Below are positions 1-7,755 of a DNA stretch of 64,000 bases, one piece after another; position 1 is the stretch's first letter, and each line of letters starts with the position of its first letter. The translations under genes and the position numbers were made by a program. Source of the stretch: TMED27 sp041397865 (lineage in GTDB: Bacteria > Pseudomonadota > Alphaproteobacteria > Micavibrionales > Micavibrionaceae). Below the pieces are notes generated by a model, which was not told the DNA's origin, ran no database searches, and saw only the letters and a program-made list of their open reading frames with translations. Where the stretch lies: the NCBI GenBank assembly GCA_041397865.1, contig JAWKVT010000001.1:1426001-1490000 (forward strand), written 5' to 3'.

Positions 1-411
1 CCGCCGGTGCGAAGACGAATCAAGAAAAAGCCGGTCCATCTGCGGCGTCAGCCACACGCACGCCAGATGTTCGGCTAGCGCATTTTGCCCGCGCGCGTTC
101 TCGCCATTCACCCGCACCACACGCTTTTCACTGGCCGCGTCCAGTCCCGTCCCCAGCCGCATCGTGCCGTAACCCGTTTCCACTCGCGCCGCCACCGCCC
201 AGGGCTTCCCTTCGCTTTGGCATTGAATCTCAATATTTTTCGCCCCACGCAAACCCCGCCCCGGTGAAAGCAAAGACACGGCCTCCAGCGCATTGGTCTT
301 CCCCGCGCCGTTAGCCCCGTGCAAAACAATCAGCCCCGAAGATAAACCCTCCAGCGCCACCGCCGAATAACACCGAAAGTTATGAAGTTTGAGGTTAGAG
401 ATAAATGTCAT
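1..411 (-). CDS. recF: RecF, N-terminal part (runs off window)
   Basis: N-terminal 137 residues of the DNA replication and repair protein RecF, an SMC-like ABC ATPase that loads RecA at gaps with RecO and RecR. The start gives MTFISNLKLHNFR, the typical RecF opening. A Walker A motif GANGAGKT lies at residues 32-39, followed by the family segment LLSPGRGLR. The C-terminal part, with signature and Walker B motifs, lies beyond the left edge. It belongs with dnaA and dnaN, although here a small plus-strand gene and a dehydrogenase gene lie between dnaN and recF. Identity is secure; completeness cannot be judged. Confidence 0.93.
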   Translation of the reverse strand, partial: MTFISNLKLHNFRCYSAVALEGLSSGLIVLHGANGAGKTNALEAVSLLSPGRGLRGAKNIEIQCQSEGKPWAVAARVETGYGTMRLGTGLDAASEKRVVRVNGENARGQNALAEHLACVWLTPQMDRLFLDSSSHRR

Positions 412-444
412 ATAGTCCCATAAGATACGCAAAAAGGATTCGCC

Positions 445-744
445 ATGAAATCGACACTTATTATAAGCCTTTTTATCGCCACATGCGCGGTTTTCACATT
501 TATCGCCCCCACCCATGCCCAGAAAAAACAAGACCTCATTCCCGCCACCCATATGTGGCTGAAAACCGGGCAGGACAGCATGAGCTTTGTTCCGGTAAGA
601 TCACAACAACAATGCGAAATGATGATCCGTCAGGCCGCAACACTAAACTCTTCCGAGGGCAACTGCTTTAACGCTGAGAAATTCCTGAAAAATCTCTCCT
701 GCACCAAACCGGTAAAAAACGATACGGCCCCTAAATGTAAATAA
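445..744 (+). CDS. Small secreted protein, unknown
   Basis: 99-residue protein with a clear Sec signal peptide: K near the N-terminus, a hydrophobic stretch at about residues 5-22, and a likely cleavage after THA-Q. The mature part is about 75 residues, hydrophilic, with several cysteines that could form disulfides in the periplasm. A purine-rich ribosome site (AAAAAGGA) precedes the ATG. It is divergent from recF and converges on the dehydrogenase gene, leaving a 2-bp gap. No family recognised. Confidence 0.6.
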   Translation: MKSTLIISLFIATCAVFTFIAPTHAQKKQDLIPATHMWLKTGQDSMSFVPVRSQQQCEMMIRQAATLNSSEGNCFNAEKFLKNLSCTKPVKNDTAPKCK

Positions 745-746
745 CG

Positions 747-1700
747 TCAGATCACAAGATTCTGCGGCTGGCCATTACGAAACGCCTGAATGTTCGCGGC
801 AATCTCTTCAAACATCCGCAAACGCGCTTCTTCGCTGGTCCACGCCGTATGCGGAGTGATAATCAGGTTGGGAATACCGCCATCCAGCAAAACATTTCCA
901 TCCGTCGGCGGCTCCTGCGAAAGCACATCCAGCCCCGCCCCGCCGATATGCCCGCTTTTCAAAGCCTCCGCCAGCGCCGCCTCATCGACAATCCCGCCGC
1001 GCGAAACATTAATAATCCTCGCGCCTTTTTTCATCCTCGCAATCTGCTCCACCCCGATCATCCCGCGCGTTTCTGCCGTTAACGGACAATGCACGCTAAG
1101 GATATCGGCCTGCTTCAAAACATCCTCGAACGCCGTTCGGCCATCTGTAGCCTCAGCCCCGCGCCGCGCCGATATGAGAACCTTCATCCCAAAAGCTTTG
1201 GCAATACGCTCCACCGCCTTACCGATATCCCCATGCCCCATAATACCCAGAACCTTACCCGCAACCTCGGTAACAGGCAGCATCCGCACATTAAAGCTTT
1301 TGGAGCTTTGCCACGCGCCCGCCCTGACCGTTTCATCATAAGGGATAAGCGACCCGCACAGCGCCAAAATCAGCATAAATGTATGTTGCGCCACGCTTTC
1401 AGTGCTATAACCGCGCACATTAGAAACCGCAACGCCCCTCTCCCGCGCCGCGCCCACATCAATATTATCAACACCCGTCGCCCCCGCGACAATAAATTTA
1501 AGATCGGGAAGACCCGCCAAAACCTCGTGCGTAATCCGGCACTTATTCGTCACCAGAATATCGAAACCCCGCGCCCGCGCCAAAATTTCACCCGAAGCCG
1601 TCTCGTCATAAAACGCCCATTCATCAACCACCGGCTCCAAAAGCGCACGATGCCGCTCATCAGGCGTATAGGTCGCTAAATCGAGAAAAACACCACGCAT
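747..1700 (-). CDS. D-2-hydroxyacid dehydrogenase (glycerate dehydrogenase-like)
   Basis: 317-residue NAD(P)-dependent D-2-hydroxyacid dehydrogenase, the normal family length. The nucleotide-binding Gly-rich loop is GHGDIG. The catalytic Arg lies in NVSRGGIVDE, the Glu in the following QEPP segment and the catalytic His in HTAWTSEE. The N-terminal ATGVDNID and GYSTESVAQHTF segments resemble the glycerate dehydrogenase/hydroxypyruvate reductase branch. The substrate is inferred. It sits between dnaN and recF, which is not a usual place for this family, and has no close operon partner. Confidence 0.85.
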   Translation of the reverse strand: MRGVFLDLATYTPDERHRALLEPVVDEWAFYDETASGEILARARGFDILVTNKCRITHEVLAGLPDLKFIVAGATGVDNIDVGAARERGVAVSNVRGYSTESVAQHTFMLILALCGSLIPYDETVRAGAWQSSKSFNVRMLPVTEVAGKVLGIMGHGDIGKAVERIAKAFGMKVLISARRGAEATDGRTAFEDVLKQADILSVHCPLTAETRGMIGVEQIARMKKGARIINVSRGGIVDEAALAEALKSGHIGGAGLDVLSQEPPTDGNVLLDGGIPNLIITPHTAWTSEEARLRMFEEIAANIQAFRNGQPQNLVI

Positions 1701-1747
1701 ATTCTATGACCGACCCTGAGCAAGCTGTACGCTCATCAATAAAGCAT

Positions 1748-1846
1748 TTTGCAACAAAAATGCCGTCTTCCGAAAACCGCCTCGCAAAATACATAGAAGT
1801 ACCTGAGAAGCGAAAGCACAGAAAAGCGGCATTTTCACAATCCGAA
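1748..1846. repeat. Imperfect palindrome, possible member of the ~100-bp family
   Basis: About 100 bp between dnaN and the dehydrogenase gene. The outer arms share AAAATGCCG at the left and CGGCATTTT at the right, around a smaller centre with ATACATAGAAGTAC. The architecture (long imperfect arms around a short central palindrome) resembles the elements at 9837, 15551, 18570 and 30219, but the sequence match is weaker. Confidence 0.5.
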
Positions 1847-1858
1847 AGGAAAGTTTGA

Positions 1859-2974
1859 CTATACCCGAAGCGGCATCAAAACATAAAGCGCAGACGGATC
1901 GGAATTATCCTGAATAATCGTCGGCGACGCCGGATCGGCCAGCGTAAAACGGCAGCCCTCCCCTTCGATCTGCGAGGTAATATCCAGCAGATATTTCGCG
2001 TTAAACCCGATTTCGATATCGGTTTCGCCGTTCACCTCAACCTCTTCCGTCGCACTGCCCGATTCCGCACTACTCGCAGAAACCGTCATCAACTTGCCGT
2101 TCAGCGCAATCTTGATCGCCCGGCTCTTCCCGTCGGAAATCGTCGAAACCCGGTCCACCGCGCTCGTCAAAGTCTTCGCATCAACCTCGACAATCTTGTC
2201 GTTCCCTTCCGGAATCACCCGTTGATAATCCGGGAACGTCCCGTCAATCAGCTTCGAAGTCAACACCACATGGTCAAACGCAAAGCGGATCTTGCTTTCC
2301 GACAGCGTCACTTGAATAGCATCGCCCGCCTCATCCACCAGCTTGCGCAGCTCACCGATCGTCTTGCGCGGAATAATAATGCCCGGCATCCCCGCCGCGC
2401 CATCGGGCAACGGCATCTCAAACCGCGCCAAACGGTGCCCGTCCGTCGCCACAGCGCGCAAAACCTTCACGCCATCATGCTCCGCCTCATGCAGGTAAAT
2501 GCCGTTCAGGTAATAGCGCGTCTCTTCCGTACTCATCGCGAATTTCGTCCGGTCAATCAATGCGCGCATATCCGCCGCCGGAAGCGCAAAGCCCGCCGGA
2601 AGTTCCCCCGCACCGATCTCCGGAAAGTCCGTAATCGGCAGACACGAAAGCTTAAACTGCGAGCGCCCGGCTTTCACCGTCATCTGCGTACCTTCTGCGT
2701 TCACCGCTAACTCCACATCGCTGCCATCCGGAAGCTTGCGGACAATATCATGCAGCGTATGCGCCGGCACCGTCGTCGCGCCCGCATCCATAACCTGCGC
2801 ACCCACCGACTCGTTAATCTCCAGATCCATATCCGTTGTGGCCAGCGACAACATGCCATCCTCGGCCTTCATCAGCACGTTCGACAAAATGGGAATAGTG
2901 TTCCGGCGTTCCACAACGCTCTGGACGTGACTAAGGGCTCTTAAAAGGGACGCGCGTTCAATGCTCAGCTTCAT
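1859..2974 (-). CDS. dnaN: DNA polymerase III beta sliding clamp
   Basis: 371 residues, the usual length for the beta clamp, which encircles DNA as a dimer and tethers polymerase III. The protein starts MKLSIERASLL, has the conserved VVERRNTIPILSNVL segment of domain 1, and ends in YVLMPLRV, matching the family's MP(L/M)R C-terminus. Its own promoter is visible at 3015-3042. It is separated from dnaA by the biotin cluster, about 7 kb of other genes, whereas dnaA and dnaN are adjacent in many bacteria. Confidence 0.97.
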   Translation of the reverse strand: MKLSIERASLLRALSHVQSVVERRNTIPILSNVLMKAEDGMLSLATTDMDLEINESVGAQVMDAGATTVPAHTLHDIVRKLPDGSDVELAVNAEGTQMTVKAGRSQFKLSCLPITDFPEIGAGELPAGFALPAADMRALIDRTKFAMSTEETRYYLNGIYLHEAEHDGVKVLRAVATDGHRLARFEMPLPDGAAGMPGIIIPRKTIGELRKLVDEAGDAIQVTLSESKIRFAFDHVVLTSKLIDGTFPDYQRVIPEGNDKIVEVDAKTLTSAVDRVSTISDGKSRAIKIALNGKLMTVSASSAESGSATEEVEVNGETDIEIGFNAKYLLDITSQIEGEGCRFTLADPASPTIIQDNSDPSALYVLMPLRV

Positions 2975-3014
2975 GGCAAAAATCTTCCGTTACTTAAAAT
3001 GATATGGGAATCGG

Positions 3015-3042
3015 ATACTAGCATAGGGGTTTGCAGCGTCAA
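3015..3042 (-). promoter_or_regulatory. Candidate sigma70-type promoter for dnaN
   Basis: On the minus strand, TTGACG (3037-3042) and TAGTAT (3015-3020) are spaced by 16 bp. A TG dinucleotide one base before the -10 makes an extended -10. The expected start is about 30 bp before the dnaN ATG, which would give dnaN a transcript of its own rather than dependence on the bio genes upstream. Confidence 0.6.
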
Positions 3043-3052
3043 AGCCCAAAAA

Positions 3053-3715
3053 TCACGCGGCTTTCGCGCTATCCACATAGCATGGAAAGGCCCTTTCCAA
3101 CGCCGCCCACAGCGTCTCAAAAAGACCCGTCTCGTAATGCGACAATGCGCGGAGCAAATCATGATTTTCCCCGCACATCTCAAACATCTCCGCCAGATGG
3201 TGGTCTTCTTCCGCCAAAAGCCCTTTCAACGGCAAATGCACCCCGGCTTCCTCGACAACCTCGTTATAAATTGAATACAACCAGCACGCCCGCAGTTCGA
3301 TAATCAACGACACCCAGCCATAAGCCGCGCCCTCGGAAACTTGCTTAGAAATTCCCGCATCCATCCGGCCGAAATACATCAGCGCAGGAACCCGCGCACA
3401 TGTATTCTCATCGCTCCAGCCTTTCATCTCCGCGCCATTAATCCGCTCCGCATGCCGCTTGAAAAAATAAGCATGCCGTGCCTCTTCGGCCAGATGCTGC
3501 AACGTATCCTGATCCAGCCCTTCCGGGCGGTTCATCTGCGAAACCATAATTTTGCGGCTGCCCATATGCTCAAGCATCGAAAGCATATTCAAAAACTTCG
3601 CGTGGTTTTGAGGGTCCTGAACAAGACCCGCCAGAAAGGACCGAACCGGAGCCTCATGCGGCCTGTTGAAGTCCTTCATCCCGGAAACCGTCCAAGGATC
3701 GCCAGAGTGTTTCAT
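3053..3715 (-). CDS. Ferritin-like diiron protein overlapping bioA
   Basis: 220 residues, apparently a four-helix ferritin-like protein. The expected six diiron ligands can be read: E49, E78 with H81 (ExxH), E140, and E170 with H173 (ExxH). The coding sequence overlaps the end of bioA by 62 bp from the ATG at 3715, which has a TTGGAG ribosome site. A start at 3679 would cut the overlap to 26 bp. Either way it is translationally coupled to bioF-bioD-bioA. Diiron proteins of this fold include oxygenases, desaturases and peroxidases. A role in making the pimeloyl precursor of biotin is suggested only by position. No bioC or bioH is visible in the window. Confidence 0.75.
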   Translation of the reverse strand: MKHSGDPWTVSGMKDFNRPHEAPVRSFLAGLVQDPQNHAKFLNMLSMLEHMGSRKIMVSQMNRPEGLDQDTLQHLAEEARHAYFFKRHAERINGAEMKGWSDENTCARVPALMYFGRMDAGISKQVSEGAAYGWVSLIIELRACWLYSIYNEVVEEAGVHLPLKGLLAEEDHHLAEMFEMCGENHDLLRALSHYETGLFETLWAALERAFPCYVDSAKAA

Positions 3716-4970
3716 AAATACGCTCCAAATCGTGTTGTTCTATGCAGTATGGCGGCAATATATAAACCGTGTTGCCTATGGGGCGCAAGAGAATGTCGTT
3801 TTCCAACATAAAATTGTAAATCTCGCCGCCGATACCCGATAAATATCCGCTCACCTCATCAGCAATATCGACAGCGAAAACCGTTCCCTTCACCCGCACA
3901 TCTGTAACATCGGGCCGCGCCGCGTACCAGCCCGCCGCCCGCCGATGCGCGGCCTCAATCGCCTGAACGCGCTCCATCACCGGTTCCTCGTCCCAGATTT
4001 CAAGACTCGCCAGCGCCGCCGCACACGCCATCGGGTTCCCCGTAAATGATGTGGAATGAAAAAACTGCCGCGCCTTGTCGTCATGATAAAACGCCTTATA
4101 AATCTCTTTCGTCGCCAGCGTCGCGCCCATCGGCAAAAATCCGCCCGTAAGCCCCTTCGACAGACACAGAAGATCCGGCGCAATCCCCGCCTGCTCGCAC
4201 GCAAACATACTGCCCGTACGGCCAAAGCCCGTCATCACCTCATCGGCAATCAGCAAAACCCCGCGTTCACGGCACATCTGCGCCATCTTCGCCAGCAGCT
4301 TCGGCGAATAAGAGCGCATGCCCGCAGCGCCTTGCACCAAAGGCTCAAACACAAAAGCCGCCGTCTGACTGCCAAACTTCATCAGCCATTTTTCCAGCCA
4401 TTGCAGGCTACGCATTTCCTGTCCCTTTTGCGGAAACGGAACATGTTTCACATCAAACAAAAACGGCGCATACAGCTCATTAAACACCCCGCGTGATCCC
4501 GCCGACATCGCCCCGAACGTATCGCCGTGATACCCGCCATCCAGCGCAATCACCTTATGGCGCTTTTCCCCGGCGTTTTCATGAAAACCGATCGCCATTT
4601 TCAGCGCCGCTTCAATCGCCGTTGAACCGCTATCGGAATAAAAAACAAAATCCAAAGGCCGGCCTTCGCATGCCTTAAAGGAATCCCGCACACTTGAAAG
4701 CAATTTACGCGTCAGATTTTCCGCCGGATCATGCGTAAACCCGGCAAAAATCACCTGCTCCAGCTTCCCCGCCTGCGCGCGCACCGCTTCCACGATTTTC
4801 GGATGACAATGCCCGTGCGTATTCACCCACCAGCTCGAAATCCCGTCAAGAACCCGCCGACCGCCGCGCAAATGCAAATATGCCCCTTCCGCACTCTCAA
4901 CATGCAGCGCCGGACCAAACACCTTGTGTTGGGTCATAGGATGCCAGATCGGTGAAACGCGATTGCTCAT
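3654..4970 (-). CDS. bioA: Adenosylmethionine-8-amino-7-oxononanoate aminotransferase
   Basis: 438-residue PLP-dependent class III aminotransferase that makes 7,8-diaminopelargonate in biotin synthesis. The opening IWHPMTQH and the DGISSWWVN segment are typical of BioA. The PLP aspartate is D243 (IADEV) and the Schiff-base lysine K272 (SKGLTGG). It starts directly after the bioD stop codon position on the opposite end (no gap to bioD), and its 3' end is overlapped by the diiron gene. Length and motifs indicate an intact enzyme. Confidence 0.96.
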   Translation of the reverse strand: MSNRVSPIWHPMTQHKVFGPALHVESAEGAYLHLRGGRRVLDGISSWWVNTHGHCHPKIVEAVRAQAGKLEQVIFAGFTHDPAENLTRKLLSSVRDSFKACEGRPLDFVFYSDSGSTAIEAALKMAIGFHENAGEKRHKVIALDGGYHGDTFGAMSAGSRGVFNELYAPFLFDVKHVPFPQKGQEMRSLQWLEKWLMKFGSQTAAFVFEPLVQGAAGMRSYSPKLLAKMAQMCRERGVLLIADEVMTGFGRTGSMFACEQAGIAPDLLCLSKGLTGGFLPMGATLATKEIYKAFYHDDKARQFFHSTSFTGNPMACAAALASLEIWDEEPVMERVQAIEAAHRRAAGWYAARPDVTDVRVKGTVFAVDIADEVSGYLSGIGGEIYNFMLENDILLRPIGNTVYILPPYCIEQHDLERIYETLWRSLDGFRDEGLQQAA

Positions 4971-5606
4971 CTAAAAATCTTCAATATTAAAATTGTCTTC
5001 GAAGGCTACACTCAAACTTTTTGCGTCCAAAGAGTCAAGCATTGGAAGACGCCCAAGCACTTTTATCTCTGAAAAACCCGCGATTGTTTGCATATTATCT
5101 TCATTCTCATCACCGACAAAAACAATGCCATGCACCGGAATTTTTCGGCTCCATAACGCTTCCAGAGAAAGCAGCGTATGATTGATCGTCCCCAGCCCGG
5201 TTCTCGCCACCAGAATAACCGGCACATGCGCACTCTCATTCCACTTTTTAAACAGATTAATCAGCAGGTTCTCCCGCGTCAGCGGCACCATCAGCCCGCC
5301 CGCGCCCTCAATAATCAGCGGCCCCGGAGCCGCTGGAATTTCAAGCGCGCCCATATCAATCCGCGCCTCATCAAGCTCCGCCGCCCGGTGCGGCGACAGC
5401 GCTTCGGTAAAAACATAGCGTTCAGGCAAAAACCGCTCATCCGCCAGCCCTGTCATTTTCTGCACCGCTTTCGTATCCACCCCGCCCGCAACACCGGACT
5501 GCACCGGTTTCCAATACGTTCCCCCCAGTGCCAGCATAAGCATCGCCGCCACGACCGTCTTACCGACATCCGTATCCGTTCCCGTAATAATGCAAGTGTT
5601 ACTCAT
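4971..5606 (-). CDS. bioD: Dethiobiotin synthetase
   Basis: 211 residues. An ATP-dependent carboxylase closing the ureido ring of dethiobiotin. The P-loop GTDTDVGKT lies at residues 9-17, KPVQSG follows at about 33-38, and EGAGG at about 100-104, all diagnostic of BioD. The start is 2 bp after the bioF stop and the end abuts the bioA start, so the three genes are one transcription unit. Confidence 0.95.
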   Translation of the reverse strand: MSNTCIITGTDTDVGKTVVAAMLMLALGGTYWKPVQSGVAGGVDTKAVQKMTGLADERFLPERYVFTEALSPHRAAELDEARIDMGALEIPAAPGPLIIEGAGGLMVPLTRENLLINLFKKWNESAHVPVILVARTGLGTINHTLLSLEALWSRKIPVHGIVFVGDENEDNMQTIAGFSEIKVLGRLPMLDSLDAKSLSVAFEDNFNIEDF

Positions 5607-5608
5607 TT

Positions 5609-6739
5609 TTACGCAGCCCTTTCCCTCATCAGCGCTCCCAAATCCGCTGCAAAACCCTCCAACGCCCCTTCATCCAAAGCCGCGCTCAACGACAGCCGCA
5701 ACCGCGCCGTTCCTTCCGGCACGGTCGGCGGGCGAACCGCGCGAATGTCCCAGCCTCTTTGCCGCAACAACTCCGCCACCCGCAAAGCCTCCTCGTCATC
5801 ACCAATAACAATCGGCACGATATGCGTTCCCGCTCCGCTGAAAAGCCCTTGCGCCTTTTCACACAAACGCGTCAGTTTTTCCCGCCACGCCTGCCCCTCT
5901 TCCGATGCCATAATCTCCAAAGACTTTTGCACCAGATGCGCCTGTAGCGGCATCGGCGCGGTCGAATAAATAAACCCGCGCGCGCAATTCACCAGCATAT
6001 CGACAACCTCTTCCGACGCGCAGACCAAACCGCCCGCAACGCCAATCGCCTTCCCACAGGTATGCAGTGTAACAATCCGCTCATACCCGTGCGCAGCGAT
6101 AAGCCCTTCAGAAACGCCCTTACCCTCGCGCCCCAAAACGCCGGTGCCATGCGCCTCATCAATCACCAAAACCGCGTCATACGCCTCCGCCAGCGCATAA
6201 AGCGCATCCAGCGGCGCAATATCCCCATCCATCGAATACACGCTTTCCACCGCAATCCATATCCGCCCGCGAGATCCGCACTGCGCCTGCGCATCTTTCA
6301 AAGCCGCTTCAAAAGAGTCAATGTCGCTATGTGCGGCGCGAATATGCCGCGCAGAAGAATTCTGAATGCCCTCCCGCGCGCTCGCATGAACATACGCATC
6401 AAAAACAATCACATCATGCCGCCCGCAAAGCGTTTGAAAAATCGCAGAGTTCGCCTGAAACCCGGACGAAAAATAAAGCGCTTTCGGCGCAGAAAAATAA
6501 TCGGCTGCAAAATCCTCCAGCGCCGCATGCACCTGCGTATGACCCCGCAAAAGTCGCGAACCGCCCGAGCCAACCGCCCCGCCGCCTTGTAAAAACTCAA
6601 TCGCCGCCGCCCGCAAATCCGGATGCGCAGCCATCCCCAGATAGTCGTTGGAAGCCATGTCCCGCCCCGCAGGAAGACTCATAGAACGAAAACGGTTTTT
6701 ATCCCTAAGCCGCCGCAGTTTGCTCCTGAAGTTTTGCAT
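5609..6739 (-). CDS. bioF: 8-amino-7-oxononanoate synthase
   Basis: 376-residue PLP enzyme of the alpha-oxoamine synthase family, condensing pimeloyl thioester with alanine. Motifs: ASNDYLG near residue 29, DEAHGTG at 194-200, and the PLP lysine K230 in the segment TLHTCGKAIG. The length is normal. It heads the bioF-bioD-bioA-diiron gene run, with a small secreted-protein gene 41 bp upstream that may share its transcript. Confidence 0.95.
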   Translation of the reverse strand: MQNFRSKLRRLRDKNRFRSMSLPAGRDMASNDYLGMAAHPDLRAAAIEFLQGGGAVGSGGSRLLRGHTQVHAALEDFAADYFSAPKALYFSSGFQANSAIFQTLCGRHDVIVFDAYVHASAREGIQNSSARHIRAAHSDIDSFEAALKDAQAQCGSRGRIWIAVESVYSMDGDIAPLDALYALAEAYDAVLVIDEAHGTGVLGREGKGVSEGLIAAHGYERIVTLHTCGKAIGVAGGLVCASEEVVDMLVNCARGFIYSTAPMPLQAHLVQKSLEIMASEEGQAWREKLTRLCEKAQGLFSGAGTHIVPIVIGDDEEALRVAELLRQRGWDIRAVRPPTVPEGTARLRLSLSAALDEGALEGFAADLGALMRERAA

Positions 6740-6780
6740 ACGTCAGCCATAAACCATAACCACAGGACTCTCAAGAAAAT

Positions 6781-7125
6781 CTAGCGAATACGCGAATCTT
6801 TTATTGTACGGTCAGGTTTCTTTAAGGCAGGCATGTACTGACGCACAGCAGCCTGAGCCTCCCTTTCTGTAAGTGGCCGATAAACTTTTTTCTTATATTT
6901 TCTCTTATGCTTTTTATTCTTGCCAGAATCAAAACAATCGCCCCAAAAGACAACTGAGACACAGTCCAAAGGCCGCCCTATAACAGGGCCAAAGTCATCA
7001 GAAAAACTGCGCGTAAACAAAAATGCGTCTGCTGGCTGCGGCACACACAACGCAAACACATAAAAACAAAGCGCCAATTTAACACGTACTCCGCCGCAAC
7101 TCTTTTTAAACACTATTTCTTTCAT
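6781..7125 (-). CDS. Small secreted basic protein upstream of bioF
   Basis: 114 residues from the ATG at 7125, chosen because GGAGGAAATA lies just before it; a longer frame from 7164 would run through an operator-like palindrome. A signal peptide is visible (KLALCFYVFALCVPQPADAF, cleavage near ADA-F). The mature protein has two cysteines and a lysine-rich stretch (KNKKHKRKYKKK). No family recognised. It is 41 bp upstream of bioF on the same strand and begins about 45 bp downstream of an IS200-like element. Confidence 0.6.
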   Translation of the reverse strand: MKEIVFKKSCGGVRVKLALCFYVFALCVPQPADAFLFTRSFSDDFGPVIGRPLDCVSVVFWGDCFDSGKNKKHKRKYKKKVYRPLTEREAQAAVRQYMPALKKPDRTIKDSRIR

Positions 7126-7147
7126 TATTTCCTCCAACGCAACAATT

Positions 7148-7166
7148 AATTGAACATTGTTCAATT
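7148..7166. promoter_or_regulatory. Perfect 19-bp palindrome, operator-like
   Basis: AATTGAACATTGTTCAATT is a perfect palindrome around one base, 23-41 bp upstream of the start at 7125. On the minus strand a TATAAT hexamer (7164-7169) overlaps its upstream edge, so the palindrome would lie across the transcription start of the gene leading into bioF. The core has the form TGAAC-N3-GTTCA, which is also the form of the BioQ box of actinobacteria; similarity of form does not show a related regulator here. Confidence 0.5.
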
Positions 7167-7169
7167 ATA

Positions 7170-7705
7170 ACTGAACAACCCTCGCCTATAAGGCGAGGGG
7201 TTAGTTAGGGGTCGATTGTAAATCGACTGTCCTCTACCGGCTCCCCTTCTTGTTCCTCGATATATTTCTGGATCATCTCATCTGTGATATTTCCGGAACT
7301 GATAGCGCAGTACCCACGCGCCCAGAAATGTCTGCCCCAGAACTGCTTGCGCAAATGCGCAAACTCAGAGAGTAAAATCCGCGAGCTTATGCCTTTGAGC
7401 CATTGCACGATCTGACTTATATTCTGCGTCGGACGATAGCCAATAAACATGTGCACATGATCGCTCGCGACCTTCCCGGTTATAATCTCAAGCTCGTGCT
7501 CCATGGCTATCTGGCGCAGAACATCTCTGGTGCGCACCGCCACCTCGCCTGTCATCACCCTCTTCCGGTACTTTGGAACCCAGATCAGGTGCACTTTTAA
7601 ATCCGTCTTCGTGTGGCTGCCTATCGTATAACGTCGCATAGCGACAGGTATAAACTTCTCTTCGCCTGAAGGCGAGGGATTTTAACCATCCCCGATGGGG
7701 ACATT
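7170..7705 (-). mobile_element. IS200/IS605-type element, copy 1
   Basis: 536 bp shared by all three copies, bounded by ACTGAACAACC at the left and GGGGACATT at the right. Only tnpA is present, no tnpB. Both ends carry hairpins: CCTCGCC/GGCGAGG near the left edge, and TTCGCC/GGCGAA plus CCCCGATGGGG near the right. There are no terminal inverted repeats or target duplications, as expected for single-strand transposition by this family. The left edge abuts a TATAAT hexamer of the gene preceding bioF. Confidence 0.9.
7205..7639 (-). CDS. tnpA: IS200/IS605-family transposase TnpA, copy 1
   Basis: 144-residue HUH-type Y1 transposase. The HUH pair is H61-V-H63 and the catalytic tyrosine is Y126 (in IQKYIEEQ). 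It cuts and joins single-stranded ends at hairpins. The length is normal for IS200 TnpA. The amino acid sequence is identical to the copies at 48731 and 58617, so spread was recent and the enzyme is probably active. Confidence 0.95.
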   Translation of the reverse strand: MRRYTIGSHTKTDLKVHLIWVPKYRKRVMTGEVAVRTRDVLRQIAMEHELEIITGKVASDHVHMFIGYRPTQNISQIVQWLKGISSRILLSEFAHLRKQFWGRHFWARGYCAISSGNITDEMIQKYIEEQEGEPVEDSRFTIDP

Positions 7706-7755
7706 AAAACACAATTATACATAAAATGCAAATAACGCCTTTTAAGGAAAAACCC

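Noticed and set aside
1089..1679. Long plus-strand frames opposite the dehydrogenase, bio, dnaA, groEL and similar genes
   Set aside because: They are complements of well-supported genes with strong codon bias, and are rich in Arg, His, Asn and Gln.
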